NCBI RefSeq assembly: GCF_017743975.1
Contig: NZ_JAGHRC010000012.1
Span: forward strand, 1-60,254
Length of the DNA stretch: 60,254 bases
Reading direction: 5' to 3'
DNA from: Ruegeria sp. R14_0
GTDB taxonomy: Bacteria; Pseudomonadota; Alphaproteobacteria; Rhodobacterales; Rhodobacteraceae
Each line of letters opens with the position of its first letter. The stretch's first letter is position 1. Below the pieces are notes generated by a model. It did no database searches. It worked only from the letters and a program-made list of their open reading frames with translations, and was not told the origin of the DNA. The translations under genes and the position numbers were made by a program. Shown piece after piece: positions 7,794 through 16,910 of this stretch.

Positions 7794-8462
7794 ATGAAAT
7801 TTCTGCTTGTTGAAGACAATTTAGACCTCGCGAATGCGGTCAGTTCCCGCATGCGACTGGACGGCCATGTTGTTGATCATGCAGCGGATTTAGAGGACGC
7901 ACGTGCCTTTGTCGCGACCGAGGACTATGATCTGATCCTTCTGGATATCATGCTGCCCGATGGGGACGGCCGCGAGTTCCTCAGACAGCACCGTGACAGC
8001 CATCTGGACACGCCGGTGATTGTTCTGACCGCCCGCAGTCAGGTTTCGGATCGAATCGGCTCGCTTGATCTGGGGGCGGACGACTACGTGACCAAACCCT
8101 TTGATCACGCCGAGCTCGAAGCCCGTTGCCGCGCCGTTTTGCGCCGCAAATCCGGCAGTGCGAAATCGACGATTGAGATTGGCGGGATCGTTTTTGACCC
8201 CGTTGCAGGCCACTTGACGGTGGATGGCAATAAGGTCTCGCTCCGCAATCGCGAGTTGCGGTTGATCGAGCTGTTCATCAATGCTCCGGGCCAGGTTTTT
8301 TCAAAGCAAAAACTGGCGGACAGATTGTTTTCCTATGACGACACCGTTTCGGAAAATGCAATTGAGGTCTATGTTGGCCGCCTGCGCAAACACCTTGAAA
8401 AATCCGACATGAAAATCACCACGTTGCGCGGTTTGGGATACAGGCTGGATCATGACGACTAG
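7794..8462 (+). CDS. tctD: OmpR-family response regulator, TctD-like
   Basis: This 222-residue regulator has a receiver domain with Asp51 (LILLDIMLPDGDGRE) as phosphorylation site and the conserved Thr and Lys in VLTAR and TKPFD. A winged-helix DNA-binding domain runs from about residue 125, ending in ENAIEVYVGRLRKHL and LRGLGYRL. The open frame extends far upstream, but MKFLLVEDN at 7794 is the canonical receiver start and everything before it is antisense to tctC. It overlaps the kinase gene by 11 bases and is divergent from tctCBA, the arrangement known for TctDE control of tricarboxylate uptake. Confidence 0.93.
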   Translation: MKFLLVEDNLDLANAVSSRMRLDGHVVDHAADLEDARAFVATEDYDLILLDIMLPDGDGREFLRQHRDSHLDTPVIVLTARSQVSDRIGSLDLGADDYVTKPFDHAELEARCRAVLRRKSGSAKSTIEIGGIVFDPVAGHLTVDGNKVSLRNRELRLIELFINAPGQVFSKQKLADRLFSYDDTVSENAIEVYVGRLRKHLEKSDMKITTLRGLGYRLDHDD

Positions 8463-9819
8463 CCCAACCGTTTCAGGATCGCTGCGAAATCGCCTTGTTC
8501 TGACGCTGATCGGCGGGGCTGCGGTTCTGGCCATTCTTCTATTCCTTACCGTGCGCAGCTATGCTGCAAGGGTCGCGCAGCAGGGGCAGGACGACATATT
8601 GGGGGCATCCGTGGCCTCGATCCTGGATGCCGCGGCGCTTAGGGACGGTCAGCTTGAGGTGGATATTCCCTATGCTGCATTCTCAATGCTCAGTACGCCG
8701 TCGGACGACCGCGTGTTCTATGCCATTTATCAGGACGGCGAATTCCTGTCGGGTTACGAAGACCTCAGCCCCTCGGACAGCCCCGGTGAAGAAAGACTGT
8801 CGTTCCAAACCGGCGAGGTTCGGGGTGAGCGGGTTCGGCAGGTCAGCGCCAGCCGGGCGTTGGTCGGATTGGGCCGTCAGACTGAGATTGAGGTCGCGTT
8901 AGGACAGACTCAGGATGCGTTGTCAGACACGCTGGATCAGATTTCGCGCAATGCGGCGTATTTGGGGATCGGGTTCTTTCTGCTGACCGCCGCTTTATCT
9001 TTCTGGGTCACCTCTACAACGATTGGCCAGTTGAACAAACTGACCACATCAGTCACGCGCAGGGGCCCACAGGACTTAAGCCCGTTCAAGAAACCCGTGC
9101 CGAAAGAGATGGCGCCGCTGGTGATGTCGCTGAATTCGCTGATGGGCCGTCTGGATCAATCGCTTAGCCAGTCTGAGGACTTTATCGCAGAGGCCGCACA
9201 CCGCGTGCGCACACCTTTGGCAACTGTCCGGTCCTACGCCGAGGCAACGCTTCACCGTGTGGAACGCGAAGACAATCGCGAGGCCCTAAAGGCTATGGTA
9301 CGCGCGATCGATGAAAGTTCGCGCGCGGCGGGTCAGCTGTTGGACCACGCCATGATAACGTTTCGGGCGGATCATCTTGAGCGGGAGGAGATCGACCTTG
9401 TTGTACTGATCCGGGAATTGGTGCAGCGCCTGAACCCGATCGCCGAGATGAAAGAGCTGACGCTGTCCCTGACGGGTGAGCCATCGGTTCCCTATTCAGG
9501 CGATCCGATCCTTATTCAGAATGCCGTGCGGAACATGATCGACAATGCGATGAAATACGCACCATCGGACAGTATCGTCCAGATCACGATCATCGCGCAT
9601 CCAGACCCTCAGATTCAGGTCCGGGACTCAGGCCCCGGTTTTCCGCCTGACGAAATCGATACGCTGACGCGTCGGTTCGAACGCGGGCAAAACGCCGCCG
9701 GAACCATCGGATCCGGTCTGGGCTTGACCATCGCGCAGGATGTCGCAACAGCGCACGGAGGATCCTTGCTCCTCAAAAACCGATCAAAGGGAGGCGCATG
9801 CGTTATCTTATCGCTCTAG
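8452..9819 (+). CDS. tctE: Sensor histidine kinase, TctE-like
   Basis: The 455-residue kinase has a membrane segment at about 17-35, a periplasmic region to about 175, a second membrane segment (178-198) and a HAMP-like linker. His250 lies in AEAAHRVRTPLATV, a variant of the usual H-box in which Arg-Val replaces Glu-Leu. The ATPase domain shows NMIDNAMKYAP, DSGPGF and GSGLGLTIA. It should autophosphorylate and pass phosphate to the adjacent TctD-like regulator. It overlaps the regulator gene upstream and a periplasmic binding protein gene downstream by 22 bases, so all three are likely translated together. Confidence 0.93.
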   Translation: MTTSPTVSGSLRNRLVLTLIGGAAVLAILLFLTVRSYAARVAQQGQDDILGASVASILDAAALRDGQLEVDIPYAAFSMLSTPSDDRVFYAIYQDGEFLSGYEDLSPSDSPGEERLSFQTGEVRGERVRQVSASRALVGLGRQTEIEVALGQTQDALSDTLDQISRNAAYLGIGFFLLTAALSFWVTSTTIGQLNKLTTSVTRRGPQDLSPFKKPVPKEMAPLVMSLNSLMGRLDQSLSQSEDFIAEAAHRVRTPLATVRSYAEATLHRVEREDNREALKAMVRAIDESSRAAGQLLDHAMITFRADHLEREEIDLVVLIRELVQRLNPIAEMKELTLSLTGEPSVPYSGDPILIQNAVRNMIDNAMKYAPSDSIVQITIIAHPDPQIQVRDSGPGFPPDEIDTLTRRFERGQNAAGTIGSGLGLTIAQDVATAHGGSLLLKNRSKGGACVILSL

Positions 9820-10802
9820 CCGTTCTGTTTCTTCCCATCGCCGGTTGGGCGGACGACTGGGAAGATCGTCTGATCTTTAACGAAGATGCAGAAGGTCCGC
9901 GCCTTAGGGTCATTTCCAGCACCGATACCGTCTTGTTTGCCCCGGTGATCGAAGGGTTTGTGGCTGAAAACCCCCTAATTAGTGTCGAATACCTGGTCTC
10001 CGGCACGGCAGACATCAACCAGCGGGTCCGCGCGACCCCCGAGGCGTTTGACGTGATCATCTCCAGCGCCATGGATCTACAGTTGAAACTGGCAAATGAT
10101 GGATTTGCTCTGCCTGTCGACGATGTTCCCGTGCCAAATTGGGCGCAATGGCACCACAGTCTGTTCGCTTTCACCTCGGAACCGGCGACCATTGTGATCA
10201 ATCGTGCCGCTTTCGAAGGGCAGCCGATACCGCAAACCCGGCAGGGTCTGATTGAGGCCCTGCGTCAACGCCCCGAGGCGTTTCGGGGTAAGGTCGGAAC
10301 GTACGACGTGCGCCAGTCCGGACTGGGATATCTGTTTGCAACGCAAGATGCGCGCGCGTCCGAGACTTATTGGCGGCTGATGGAGGTCATGGGGGGCTTG
10401 GATGTACGGCTGTACTGCTGTTCGGGCGAAATGATCAATGACCTCGCCGATGGCTCTATCCTCGTCGCCTACAATGTACTGGGCAGTTACGCCGCTGTGC
10501 GCACCGAGGGGAAAGACGCGCTTGAAGTCGTTCTGCCATCGGACTTCCAGACGATCATGATGCGCACGGCTATGGTTTCCAGGGCCACCCCCGAACCCAA
10601 CGCTGCCGAGATGCTGTTGCGGTATCTTGTGGCGCAGGGACCAACCACGGAAGAGCCAGCCAGCCCGCTGCCCTTTTTGCAGCCTAATGATCTGGCAATT
10701 GGGCAAGAGACGATTGGCCTTGATCCTGCGTTGCTGACCTTTTTGGACGGGTTGAAACGAACAAAGTTCCTGTCGGCCTGGGAAGACGCTGTAATTCAAT
10801 AG
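9798..10802 (+). CDS. Periplasmic extracellular solute-binding protein co-encoded with the TctDE system
   Basis: A 334-residue protein with a clear signal peptide (MRYLIALAVLFLPIAGWA, cleavage before DDWED). The remainder resembles the iron/spermidine type of ABC substrate-binding protein: a RLRVISSTDT strand start, a VSGTADINQRV segment, and SAMDLQLKLANDGFA. No permease or ATPase gene is next to it. Its start lies inside the 3' end of the kinase gene, so it probably serves the two-component system as a ligand-presenting partner for the periplasmic domain of the kinase rather than transport. Ligand unknown. Start assigned by the signal peptide and a GGAGGC ribosome site within the kinase gene. 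Confidence 0.8.
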   Translation: MRYLIALAVLFLPIAGWADDWEDRLIFNEDAEGPRLRVISSTDTVLFAPVIEGFVAENPLISVEYLVSGTADINQRVRATPEAFDVIISSAMDLQLKLANDGFALPVDDVPVPNWAQWHHSLFAFTSEPATIVINRAAFEGQPIPQTRQGLIEALRQRPEAFRGKVGTYDVRQSGLGYLFATQDARASETYWRLMEVMGGLDVRLYCCSGEMINDLADGSILVAYNVLGSYAAVRTEGKDALEVVLPSDFQTIMMRTAMVSRATPEPNAAEMLLRYLVAQGPTTEEPASPLPFLQPNDLAIGQETIGLDPALLTFLDGLKRTKFLSAWEDAVIQ

Positions 10803-10931
10803 TTTGGCCGGTATTTTGGTTTGGCGAAATGAATACAAACGAAGGCTCTGCTGACAGCGAGAATTCCTTTTCATCCTGCAATTGTCCCAATCAAATCCGT
10901 TTGCTAACGTCGTCCACGCGTCGGGGAGGGC

Positions 10932-12044
10932 GTGCAGACCCAAATGTTGGACTACTCACATAACGTCTGGCTTGTGGCGGCGTCACTCGCCGTTGCGATG
11001 ATGGCCGGGTTCACCGGGCTGTATCTGACGCACGGGGCCTCGAAGCTGGACGATCAGAGGCGCAAGCTGGTGGTGGCTCTGGCCGCGATCATTCTGGGCG
11101 GTGGGATCTGGTCGATGCATTTCGTGGCGATGCTGGGCCTGCAATTGCCGATCCTGTTCTACTACGACGCCCTGATCACCCTGATTTCAGCGCTGGTTGC
11201 GATCCTGATGGTCGGTTTGGCGCTGCTGATCCTGCATTTCCGTCCGCGTACGATGGGAACCATTGTTTTGGCCGGTGTGATCGTGGGCCTTGGCATTGTT
11301 GTGATGCACTATGTCGGCATGGCCGGGATGGAGCTGTGCCGCCCCGTTTACAACGTTTGGGACGTGGCAATCTCGACCTTGGCCTCGGTTGTCCTGTCGG
11401 TTTTGGCGATTTGGGTCGCCTATGACAACCGCACGCAGCGCAACATTCTGTTGGGGACAGTCTGTTTTGGATTGGCGGTTTTCACGATGCATTTCGTCGC
11501 CACCGGCCTGACGGATTTTGTTGCCAGCGATGTCGCCGGAGGGGCAGGGCCCGCACTGAACAATCAGGTATTGGCGATGGGCGTGACGGTGGCCGTTTTC
11601 CTGATCTGCGGTGCCTTCCTGCTGACCGGGATCACCTTTATTGAACCAGCACCCGACACGATAGCCTTAACTAAGCCGGAAACCAGCCCGGAACCTCAGC
11701 CAGCCGCATTGCGTGCCGGTGTCCCGTTCGAGCGTGAAGGCCAGACATTCTTTGCCGAACCCGCCCGAATAGCAGCTGTGAGGGCCGAGGGGCATTACAC
11801 TGTTCTCTACATGGACAGCGAAAAACTGTTTTGCCCCTGGTCCATCACCGAGGCTGAAACACGGCTTAAGCCGGACGGGTTCTTGCGGGCACATCGCAGT
11901 TATCTGGTGAACCCGAAACACGTCTCGAGCTTTGAGAGGCACAAGGACAACGGCACCTGTTATTTCGATGGGGTCGACGCCCTGACCAAGGTGCCGGTCA
12001 GTCGATCCCGGCTGACGGATATTCGCGAGGCGCTGGGCCTCTGA
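10932..12044 (+). CDS. coxC: CoxC-like membrane regulator: MHYT sensor with LytTR DNA-binding domain
   Basis: The N-terminal 230 residues are seven membrane segments carrying the MHYT signature three times: WSMHFVAM, VMHYVGMAGM and TMHFVATG. These metal-ligand motifs are thought to sense CO, O2 or NO through copper. The C-terminal 110 residues are a LytTR DNA-binding domain (VRAEGHYTVLYM, FLRAHRSYLVNPKHV). This fusion is characteristic of CoxC and CoxH in carboxydotrophs, and the gene sits directly ahead of coxMSL, supporting CoxC. GTG at 10932 is taken as start, but ATG at 10944 gives a more normal distance from the GGGGAGGG ribosome site. A membrane-bound transcription factor controlling the cox operon is the likely role. 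Confidence 0.85.
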   Translation: MQTQMLDYSHNVWLVAASLAVAMMAGFTGLYLTHGASKLDDQRRKLVVALAAIILGGGIWSMHFVAMLGLQLPILFYYDALITLISALVAILMVGLALLILHFRPRTMGTIVLAGVIVGLGIVVMHYVGMAGMELCRPVYNVWDVAISTLASVVLSVLAIWVAYDNRTQRNILLGTVCFGLAVFTMHFVATGLTDFVASDVAGGAGPALNNQVLAMGVTVAVFLICGAFLLTGITFIEPAPDTIALTKPETSPEPQPAALRAGVPFEREGQTFFAEPARIAAVRAEGHYTVLYMDSEKLFCPWSITEAETRLKPDGFLRAHRSYLVNPKHVSSFERHKDNGTCYFDGVDALTKVPVSRSRLTDIREALGL

Positions 12045-12183
12045 TCGCAGCTCGTGCAGCTCATTCGCATTTCGTGAAACAAGCTGCGCCCCCCGTTCCC
12101 GTTGGCTGGAATGGCTGCTCTGACCGCTCTTTCCTTACGCTAGGTCCCCCAAGGCATACCGCTCGGACCCAGGGAGGAAAAAC

Positions 12184-13017
12184 ATGATACCAGCCGGTTT
12201 TGAGTATCACCGGCCAGGCGACATCGCCTCGGCCATTGGCATTTTGCAGGAACATGGGGATGAAGCGCGCGTGATCGCGGGCGGGCACAGCCTGATCCCG
12301 ATGATGAAACTACGCATGGCCGAGATGGGCCATCTGGTCGATCTGCAGGCCATTGACGAATTGAAAGGCATCGAGATCGGGGCTGATACCGTTTCGCTTG
12401 GCGCGATGGTCACGCAGCACGAGCTGATCACCCACGACGGTTTGGCAGAGGCCATACCGTTGATCCGCGAAGCCGCGCTGCAGATCGCAGACCCGCAAGT
12501 GCGCTACGTGGGCACCGTTGGCGGCAACGTTGCCAATGGCGACCCGGGCAATGACATGCCGGGGTTGATGCAATGCTTGAACGCGACCTTTGATCTGACC
12601 GGTCCGGATGGGTCGCGCAGCGTGGCCGCGCGCGATTTCTACGAGGCCGCCTATTTCACTGCGCGCGACGATGAGGAAATCCTGACCCGGATTTCGATCC
12701 CCGTGCCGGGGGCGGGCGTGGGTCAGGCCTATGAAAAGCAAAAGCGCAAGATCGGCGACTATGCGACCGCCGCTGCGGCTGTGATGGTTGGCAATGGTCA
12801 GGCCTCGGTCGCGATGACCAATCTGGCGGATACGCCGATCTGGTCCGAAAGCGCCAGCAACGCGTTGGCTGACGGCGACATCAGCGGGTGCGTCACCGCG
12901 ATGCTGAGCGCCATCGACCCGGTCGCCGACAATCGCGGGCCGGTTGAGTTCAAGAAACATGTGGCCGCCGTGATGCTGCGCCGCGCCATCGAACGCGCGC
13001 AGAGCCGCGCGGGCTGA
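12184..13017 (+). CDS. coxM: Carbon monoxide dehydrogenase medium (FAD) subunit
   Basis: The 277-residue flavoprotein subunit shows both FAD-binding signatures of the xanthine oxidase family: AGGHSLIPMMKLR (from residue 32) and TVGGNVANGDPGNDM (from 111). It passes electrons from the iron-sulfur subunit to the membrane acceptor. An excellent ribosome site (AGGGAGGAAAAAC) precedes the ATG. It is 12 bases ahead of coxS, in the M-S-L order of well-studied carboxydotrophs. With the form I large subunit downstream, assignment to CO dehydrogenase rather than another molybdenum hydroxylase is firm. Confidence 0.95.
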   Translation: MIPAGFEYHRPGDIASAIGILQEHGDEARVIAGGHSLIPMMKLRMAEMGHLVDLQAIDELKGIEIGADTVSLGAMVTQHELITHDGLAEAIPLIREAALQIADPQVRYVGTVGGNVANGDPGNDMPGLMQCLNATFDLTGPDGSRSVAARDFYEAAYFTARDDEEILTRISIPVPGAGVGQAYEKQKRKIGDYATAAAAVMVGNGQASVAMTNLADTPIWSESASNALADGDISGCVTAMLSAIDPVADNRGPVEFKKHVAAVMLRRAIERAQSRAG

Positions 13018-13029
13018 GGGGAGGAAATC

Positions 13030-13524
13030 ATGTCGAAAATGCACGTCAAACTCACCGTGAATGGCAAGCAGGTCGAAGGACTGGCCGAGCCGCGCACGTT
13101 GTTGATCCACTTCCTGCGGGAAGATTTGAAAATCACTGGCCCTCATATCGGGTGCGAGACAAGTCATTGTGGCGCTTGCACCGTCGATATCGACGGCAAG
13201 TCGGTCAAATCCTGCACCACCTTCGTGGCGCAGGTGAACGGCGCTGATATCACCACTGTCGAAGGGCTGACCAATGACGACGGCAGCCTTGGTGTCCTGC
13301 AGGAAATGTTCCGCGAACACCACGGGTTGCAGTGCGGCTTCTGCACGCCGGGCATGATCACCCGCGCGCATCGTCTACTGCAAGAAAACCCGAATCCGAC
13401 CGAAGAAGAAATCCGCTTTGGTATGGCCGGAAACCTGTGCCGCTGCACCGGATATCAGAACATCGTCAAGGCGATCTCGGCCTCTGCTGACATGCTGAAC
13501 GCTCAGAAGGAGGCTGCGGAATGA
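13030..13524 (+). CDS. coxS: Carbon monoxide dehydrogenase small (2Fe-2S) subunit
   Basis: This 164-residue protein has all eight cysteines for two [2Fe-2S] centres: Cys42, 47, 50 and 62 in the plant-ferredoxin-type domain (CETSHCGAC), and Cys102, 105, 137 and 139 in the helical domain (CGFC and CRCT). It carries electrons from the molybdenum centre to CoxM. The stop overlaps the coxL start (ATGA), so the subunits are translationally coupled. Confidence 0.96.
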   Translation: MSKMHVKLTVNGKQVEGLAEPRTLLIHFLREDLKITGPHIGCETSHCGACTVDIDGKSVKSCTTFVAQVNGADITTVEGLTNDDGSLGVLQEMFREHHGLQCGFCTPGMITRAHRLLQENPNPTEEEIRFGMAGNLCRCTGYQNIVKAISASADMLNAQKEAAE

Positions 13525-15938
13525 ACGATCAAACCATGACCCCCGAAGAACGCGCCGCCAACCTCAAAGGGATGGGCAGCTCGCGCAAACGCGTCGAGGA
13601 TGTGCGCTTTACCCAAGGTAAGGGTAACTATGTCGATGACATCAAGCTGGACGGCATGCTGTTCGGCGATTTTGTGCGTTCCCCCTACGCACATGCTCGC
13701 GTTGTCAGCGTGAACAAGGAGGCGGCGCTGGCGCTGCCCGGTGTGATTGCCGTTCTGACCGCCGAGGACCTTTCGCCGCTGGGCCTGCATTGGATGCCGA
13801 CCTTGGCGGGTGACAAACAGATGGTGTTGGCGGACGGCAAAGTGCTGTTTCAGGGCCAGGAGGTCGCCTATGTCGTCGCCGAAGACCGCTATATCGCGGC
13901 GGATGCGGTGGAACTGGTCGAGGTCGAATACGAAGAGCTGCCCGTTCTGACGGACCCGTTCGAAGCACTGAAATCCGACGTTGTCCTGCGCGAAGACCTT
14001 GAGGGTCAGACCGAAGGCGCACACGGCCCCCGCAAGCACCACAACCATATCTTCACCTGGGAACAGGGCGACAAGGACGCGACCGAAGCCATTCTGGCTG
14101 AGGCCGATGTGGTGGCCGAAGAGATGGTTTATTACCACCGGACCCACCCCTGCCCGCTGGAAACCTGCGGCTGCGTCGCGTCGATGGACAAGGTGACCGG
14201 CAAGCTTACCCTTTACGGCACGTTTCAGGCTCCGCACGCGATCCGGACCGTTGTGTCACTGATCTCGGGTCTGGCCGAGCACAATATTCGCGTCATCAGC
14301 CCCGATATCGGCGGCGGCTTTGGCAACAAAGTGGGCGCCTATGCGGGCTATGTCTGTTCGGTCGTTGCTTCGATCGTCACCGGGAAACCGGTGAAATGGG
14401 TTGAGGATCGGATGGAAAACCTGATGACCACAGCCTTTGCCCGCGACTACTGGATGCAGGGTAAGATAGCTGCGACCAAGGATGGCAAGATCACTGGTCT
14501 TTGGTGCCATACGACGGCAGATCACGGTGGGTTTGACGCCTGTGCCGACCCCACCAAGTTCCCGGCCGGGTTCATGAACATCTGCACCGGGTCATATGAC
14601 ATCCCAACCGCGTATCTGGCCGTAGACGGTGTCTACACCAACAAGGCTCCGGGCGGTGTCGCCTATCGCTGTTCCTTCCGCGTGACCGAAGCCGCCTATT
14701 TCATCGAACGGATGATTGAGGTTCTGGCCATCAAGTTGAACATGGACGCGGCCGAGCTGCGCCGGATCAACTTCATCAAGGCCGATCAGTTCCCGTATCA
14801 GTCGGCGTTGGGCTGGGAATACGACTCGGGTGACTATCACACAGCTTGGGATAAGGCTCTGAAGGCCGTGGATTATGATGGTTTGCGTGCCGAACAGGCG
14901 CAGCGGATCGAGGACTTCAAAGCCGGAAAGACTCGTAAACTGCTGGGGATTGGCCTAACGCACTTTACCGAAATCGTCGGGGCCGGGCCCGTGAAGAATT
15001 GCGATATCCTCGGGCTTGGTATGTTCGACTCTTGCGAAATCCGAATCCACCCGACCGGCTCCGCCATCGCGCGGCTGGGGACGATCAGCCAGGGTCAGGG
15101 CCATGCCACGACCTTTGCCCAGATCATCGCCAGTGAGATCGGCCTGCCTGCAGACGACATCACGTTGGAGGAAGGTGATACAGATACCGCGCCTTATGGG
15201 CTTGGCACGTATGGATCTCGGTCTACGCCTGTTGCGGGCGCCGCGACAGCAATGGCCGCGCGCAAAATCCGCGCCAAGGCGCAGATGATTGCGGCTTATC
15301 TGCTGGAAGTCCACGACGATGATGTCGAGTGGGACGTTGATCGTTTTGCCGTCAAAGGCGCGCCGGAACGGTTCAAGACCATGAAGGAAATCGCCTTCGC
15401 GGCTTATAACCAAGCCATTCCCGGTCTTGAGCCGGGTCTTGAGGCCGTCAGCTATTATGACCCGCCAAACATGACCTACCCGTTCGGTGCCTATATCTGT
15501 GTCATGGAGATTGATGTGGATACCGGCGAATGGGAGGTCCGGCAGTTCTATGCGCTGGACGATTGCGGCACCCGGATCAACCCGATGATCATCGAGGGGC
15601 AGGTGCACGGCGGTGTGACCGAAGCGCTGGCCATCGCGATGGGTCAGGAAATCGCCTATGATGAGATGGGGAACGTGAAGACCGGCACGTTGATGGACTT
15701 TTTCTTGCCCACGGCATGGGAAACGCCCAACTACACCACCGATCACACGGTAACGCCGTCCCCGCATCACCCGATCGGGGCCAAGGGCGTGGGCGAGAGC
15801 CCGAATGTCGGCGGCGTGCCTGCGTTCTCGAATGCGGTGCATGATGCGTTCCGCCCATTTGGCCTGGTTCAGAGCCATATGCCACATGACCACTGGCGCA
15901 TCTGGAAGATCGCCAACGGGTTGGGGATGCACGGGTAA
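13521..15938 (+). CDS. coxL: Form I aerobic carbon monoxide dehydrogenase large (Mo-Cu) subunit
   Basis: The 805-residue molybdopterin subunit carries AYRCSFR at residues 381-387, the AYXCSFR motif that defines form I (genuine CO-oxidising) enzymes. Cys384 corresponds to the copper-ligating cysteine of the Mo-S-Cu centre. Other family segments are GGGFGNKVGAYAGY and, near the C-terminus, GAKGVGESPNVGGVPAF with the catalytic Glu. The reaction is CO + H2O to CO2 with two electrons to the respiratory chain, at the cytoplasmic face of the membrane. Length and order (M-S-L) are as in Oligotropha-type clusters. This is the strongest functional call in the window. Confidence 0.97.
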   Translation: MNDQTMTPEERAANLKGMGSSRKRVEDVRFTQGKGNYVDDIKLDGMLFGDFVRSPYAHARVVSVNKEAALALPGVIAVLTAEDLSPLGLHWMPTLAGDKQMVLADGKVLFQGQEVAYVVAEDRYIAADAVELVEVEYEELPVLTDPFEALKSDVVLREDLEGQTEGAHGPRKHHNHIFTWEQGDKDATEAILAEADVVAEEMVYYHRTHPCPLETCGCVASMDKVTGKLTLYGTFQAPHAIRTVVSLISGLAEHNIRVISPDIGGGFGNKVGAYAGYVCSVVASIVTGKPVKWVEDRMENLMTTAFARDYWMQGKIAATKDGKITGLWCHTTADHGGFDACADPTKFPAGFMNICTGSYDIPTAYLAVDGVYTNKAPGGVAYRCSFRVTEAAYFIERMIEVLAIKLNMDAAELRRINFIKADQFPYQSALGWEYDSGDYHTAWDKALKAVDYDGLRAEQAQRIEDFKAGKTRKLLGIGLTHFTEIVGAGPVKNCDILGLGMFDSCEIRIHPTGSAIARLGTISQGQGHATTFAQIIASEIGLPADDITLEEGDTDTAPYGLGTYGSRSTPVAGAATAMAARKIRAKAQMIAAYLLEVHDDDVEWDVDRFAVKGAPERFKTMKEIAFAAYNQAIPGLEPGLEAVSYYDPPNMTYPFGAYICVMEIDVDTGEWEVRQFYALDDCGTRINPMIIEGQVHGGVTEALAIAMGQEIAYDEMGNVKTGTLMDFFLPTAWETPNYTTDHTVTPSPHHPIGAKGVGESPNVGGVPAFSNAVHDAFRPFGLVQSHMPHDHWRIWKIANGLGMHG

Positions 15939-15974
15939 TCGGTTTCGAACCGGCTGTCGCCGGTCCGACCGAAC

Positions 15975-16030
15975 GGAGGGGGTTCTACCCCCTCCGAACC
16001 TCCCCCGGGATATTTTTGGCCAGATGAAGA
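15975..16030 (+). repeat. Dispersed element copy A: GC hairpin followed by a GGATATTTTTGGCC box
   Basis: A nine-base-pair stem (GGAGGGGGT / ACCCCCTCC, 15975-15995) is followed by a CCCCC tract and the box GGATATTTTTGGCC then AGATGAAGA (16008-16030). Copy B at 34430-34500 repeats the same design: 22 of 23 box bases match. It occupies the coxL-coxD gap. Function unknown; a terminator-like or transcript-processing role is possible, but the T-run does not directly follow the stem. Confidence 0.75.
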
Positions 16031-16047
16031 TTGGATCCTGGTTTTGA
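16024..16047 (+). CDS. Seven-codon mini ORF (MKIGSWF) touching the coxD start
   Basis: The ATGAAG at the end of repeat box A opens a seven-codon frame ending in TGA at 16045-16047. That stop overlaps the proposed TTG start of coxD at 16044 (TTGA). It could be chance, or a reinitiation device helping a weak TTG start. No ribosome site better than a poor AGAT/CCAG stretch precedes it, so confidence that it is translated is low. Confidence 0.2.
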   Translation: MKIGSWF

Positions 16048-16910
16048 CTTTGACGGATGTTCAGAACGGATTGGCTGCGCAAGGTTATGTTGCTGATGAC
16101 CGGTTGGCGATGGCGTTGCACTTGGCGCAGTCTCTGGGGCGGCCCCTGTTGCTGGAAGGCCCCGCGGGCGTGGGCAAGACCGAAGTGGCCAAGGCGGTGG
16201 CCGCCCAGCGCGCCGCGCGGCTGATCCGGTTGCAGTGCTACGAAGGGCTGGATGCCAGTCATGCGATTTATGAGTGGAACTACCAGCGCCAGTTGCTGGC
16301 CATCCGTGCAAGCGAGGCACAAGGCGGCACCAGCGAGGCGCAGTTGTTCACCGATGATTACTTGCTGAAGCGACCGTTATTGGAAGCAATCAGAGAAGAA
16401 GAACCGCCCGTTCTGCTGATCGATGAAATCGACCGCGCGGATGAGGAGTTTGAGGCTTACCTGCTTGAAATACTGTCGGACTTTCAGATCACCATCCCCG
16501 AGCTCGGCACCATCAAGGCGCGGTCGCGGCCCATTGTGATCCTGACTGCGAATGGGACGCGGGACCTGTCGGACGCGCTGAGGCGTCGGTGCCTGTATAG
16601 TTTCCTCGACTACCCGTCGCGAGAAACGGAAATGGCGATCCTGAAAGCACGCATGCCCGCAGTCGAGGGGTTGTTGGCACGCCAGGTAATTGGCGTTGTG
16701 CAGGCATTGCGCAAAGAAGATTTGGAAAAGACCCCGGGTATCGCCGAGATGTTGGACTGGGCCGCGGCCCTTTCAGGGTTGGGTGTCAACGACATGGCGC
16801 AATCCCGGGAAGAGGTTCAGGCGACCCTTGTTTGCCTTCTGAAAACTGCAGCCGACTATGACGCTGCCCCGCCCGAAGTGATGGATCGCCTGATCGGAAA
16901 GGTGGCGTGA
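16044..16910 (+). CDS. coxD: CoxD, MoxR-type AAA+ ATPase for CODH active-site assembly
   Basis: The 288-residue ATPase has Walker A GPAGVGKTEVAKA near residue 40, Walker B VLLIDEIDRAD near 125, and the sensor and arginine-finger region ILTANGTRDLSDALRRRCLY. CoxD is an ATP-dependent chaperone-like protein needed for sulfuration and copper insertion into the CoxL molybdenum centre. No in-frame ATG lies near the start; TTG at 16044 gives a typical N-terminus (TLTDVQNGL), so an unusual start is proposed. Its stop overlaps the start of coxE, its functional partner. Confidence 0.92.
   Translation: MTLTDVQNGLAAQGYVADDRLAMALHLAQSLGRPLLLEGPAGVGKTEVAKAVAAQRAARLIRLQCYEGLDASHAIYEWNYQRQLLAIRASEAQGGTSEAQLFTDDYLLKRPLLEAIREEEPPVLLIDEIDRADEEFEAYLLEILSDFQITIPELGTIKARSRPIVILTANGTRDLSDALRRRCLYSFLDYPSRETEMAILKARMPAVEGLLARQVIGVVQALRKEDLEKTPGIAEMLDWAAALSGLGVNDMAQSREEVQATLVCLLKTAADYDAAPPEVMDRLIGKVA

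Noticed and set aside
14955..16322. 455-residue minus-strand frame across coxL and coxD
   Set aside because: Shadow of two convincing genes with no recognisable motif.
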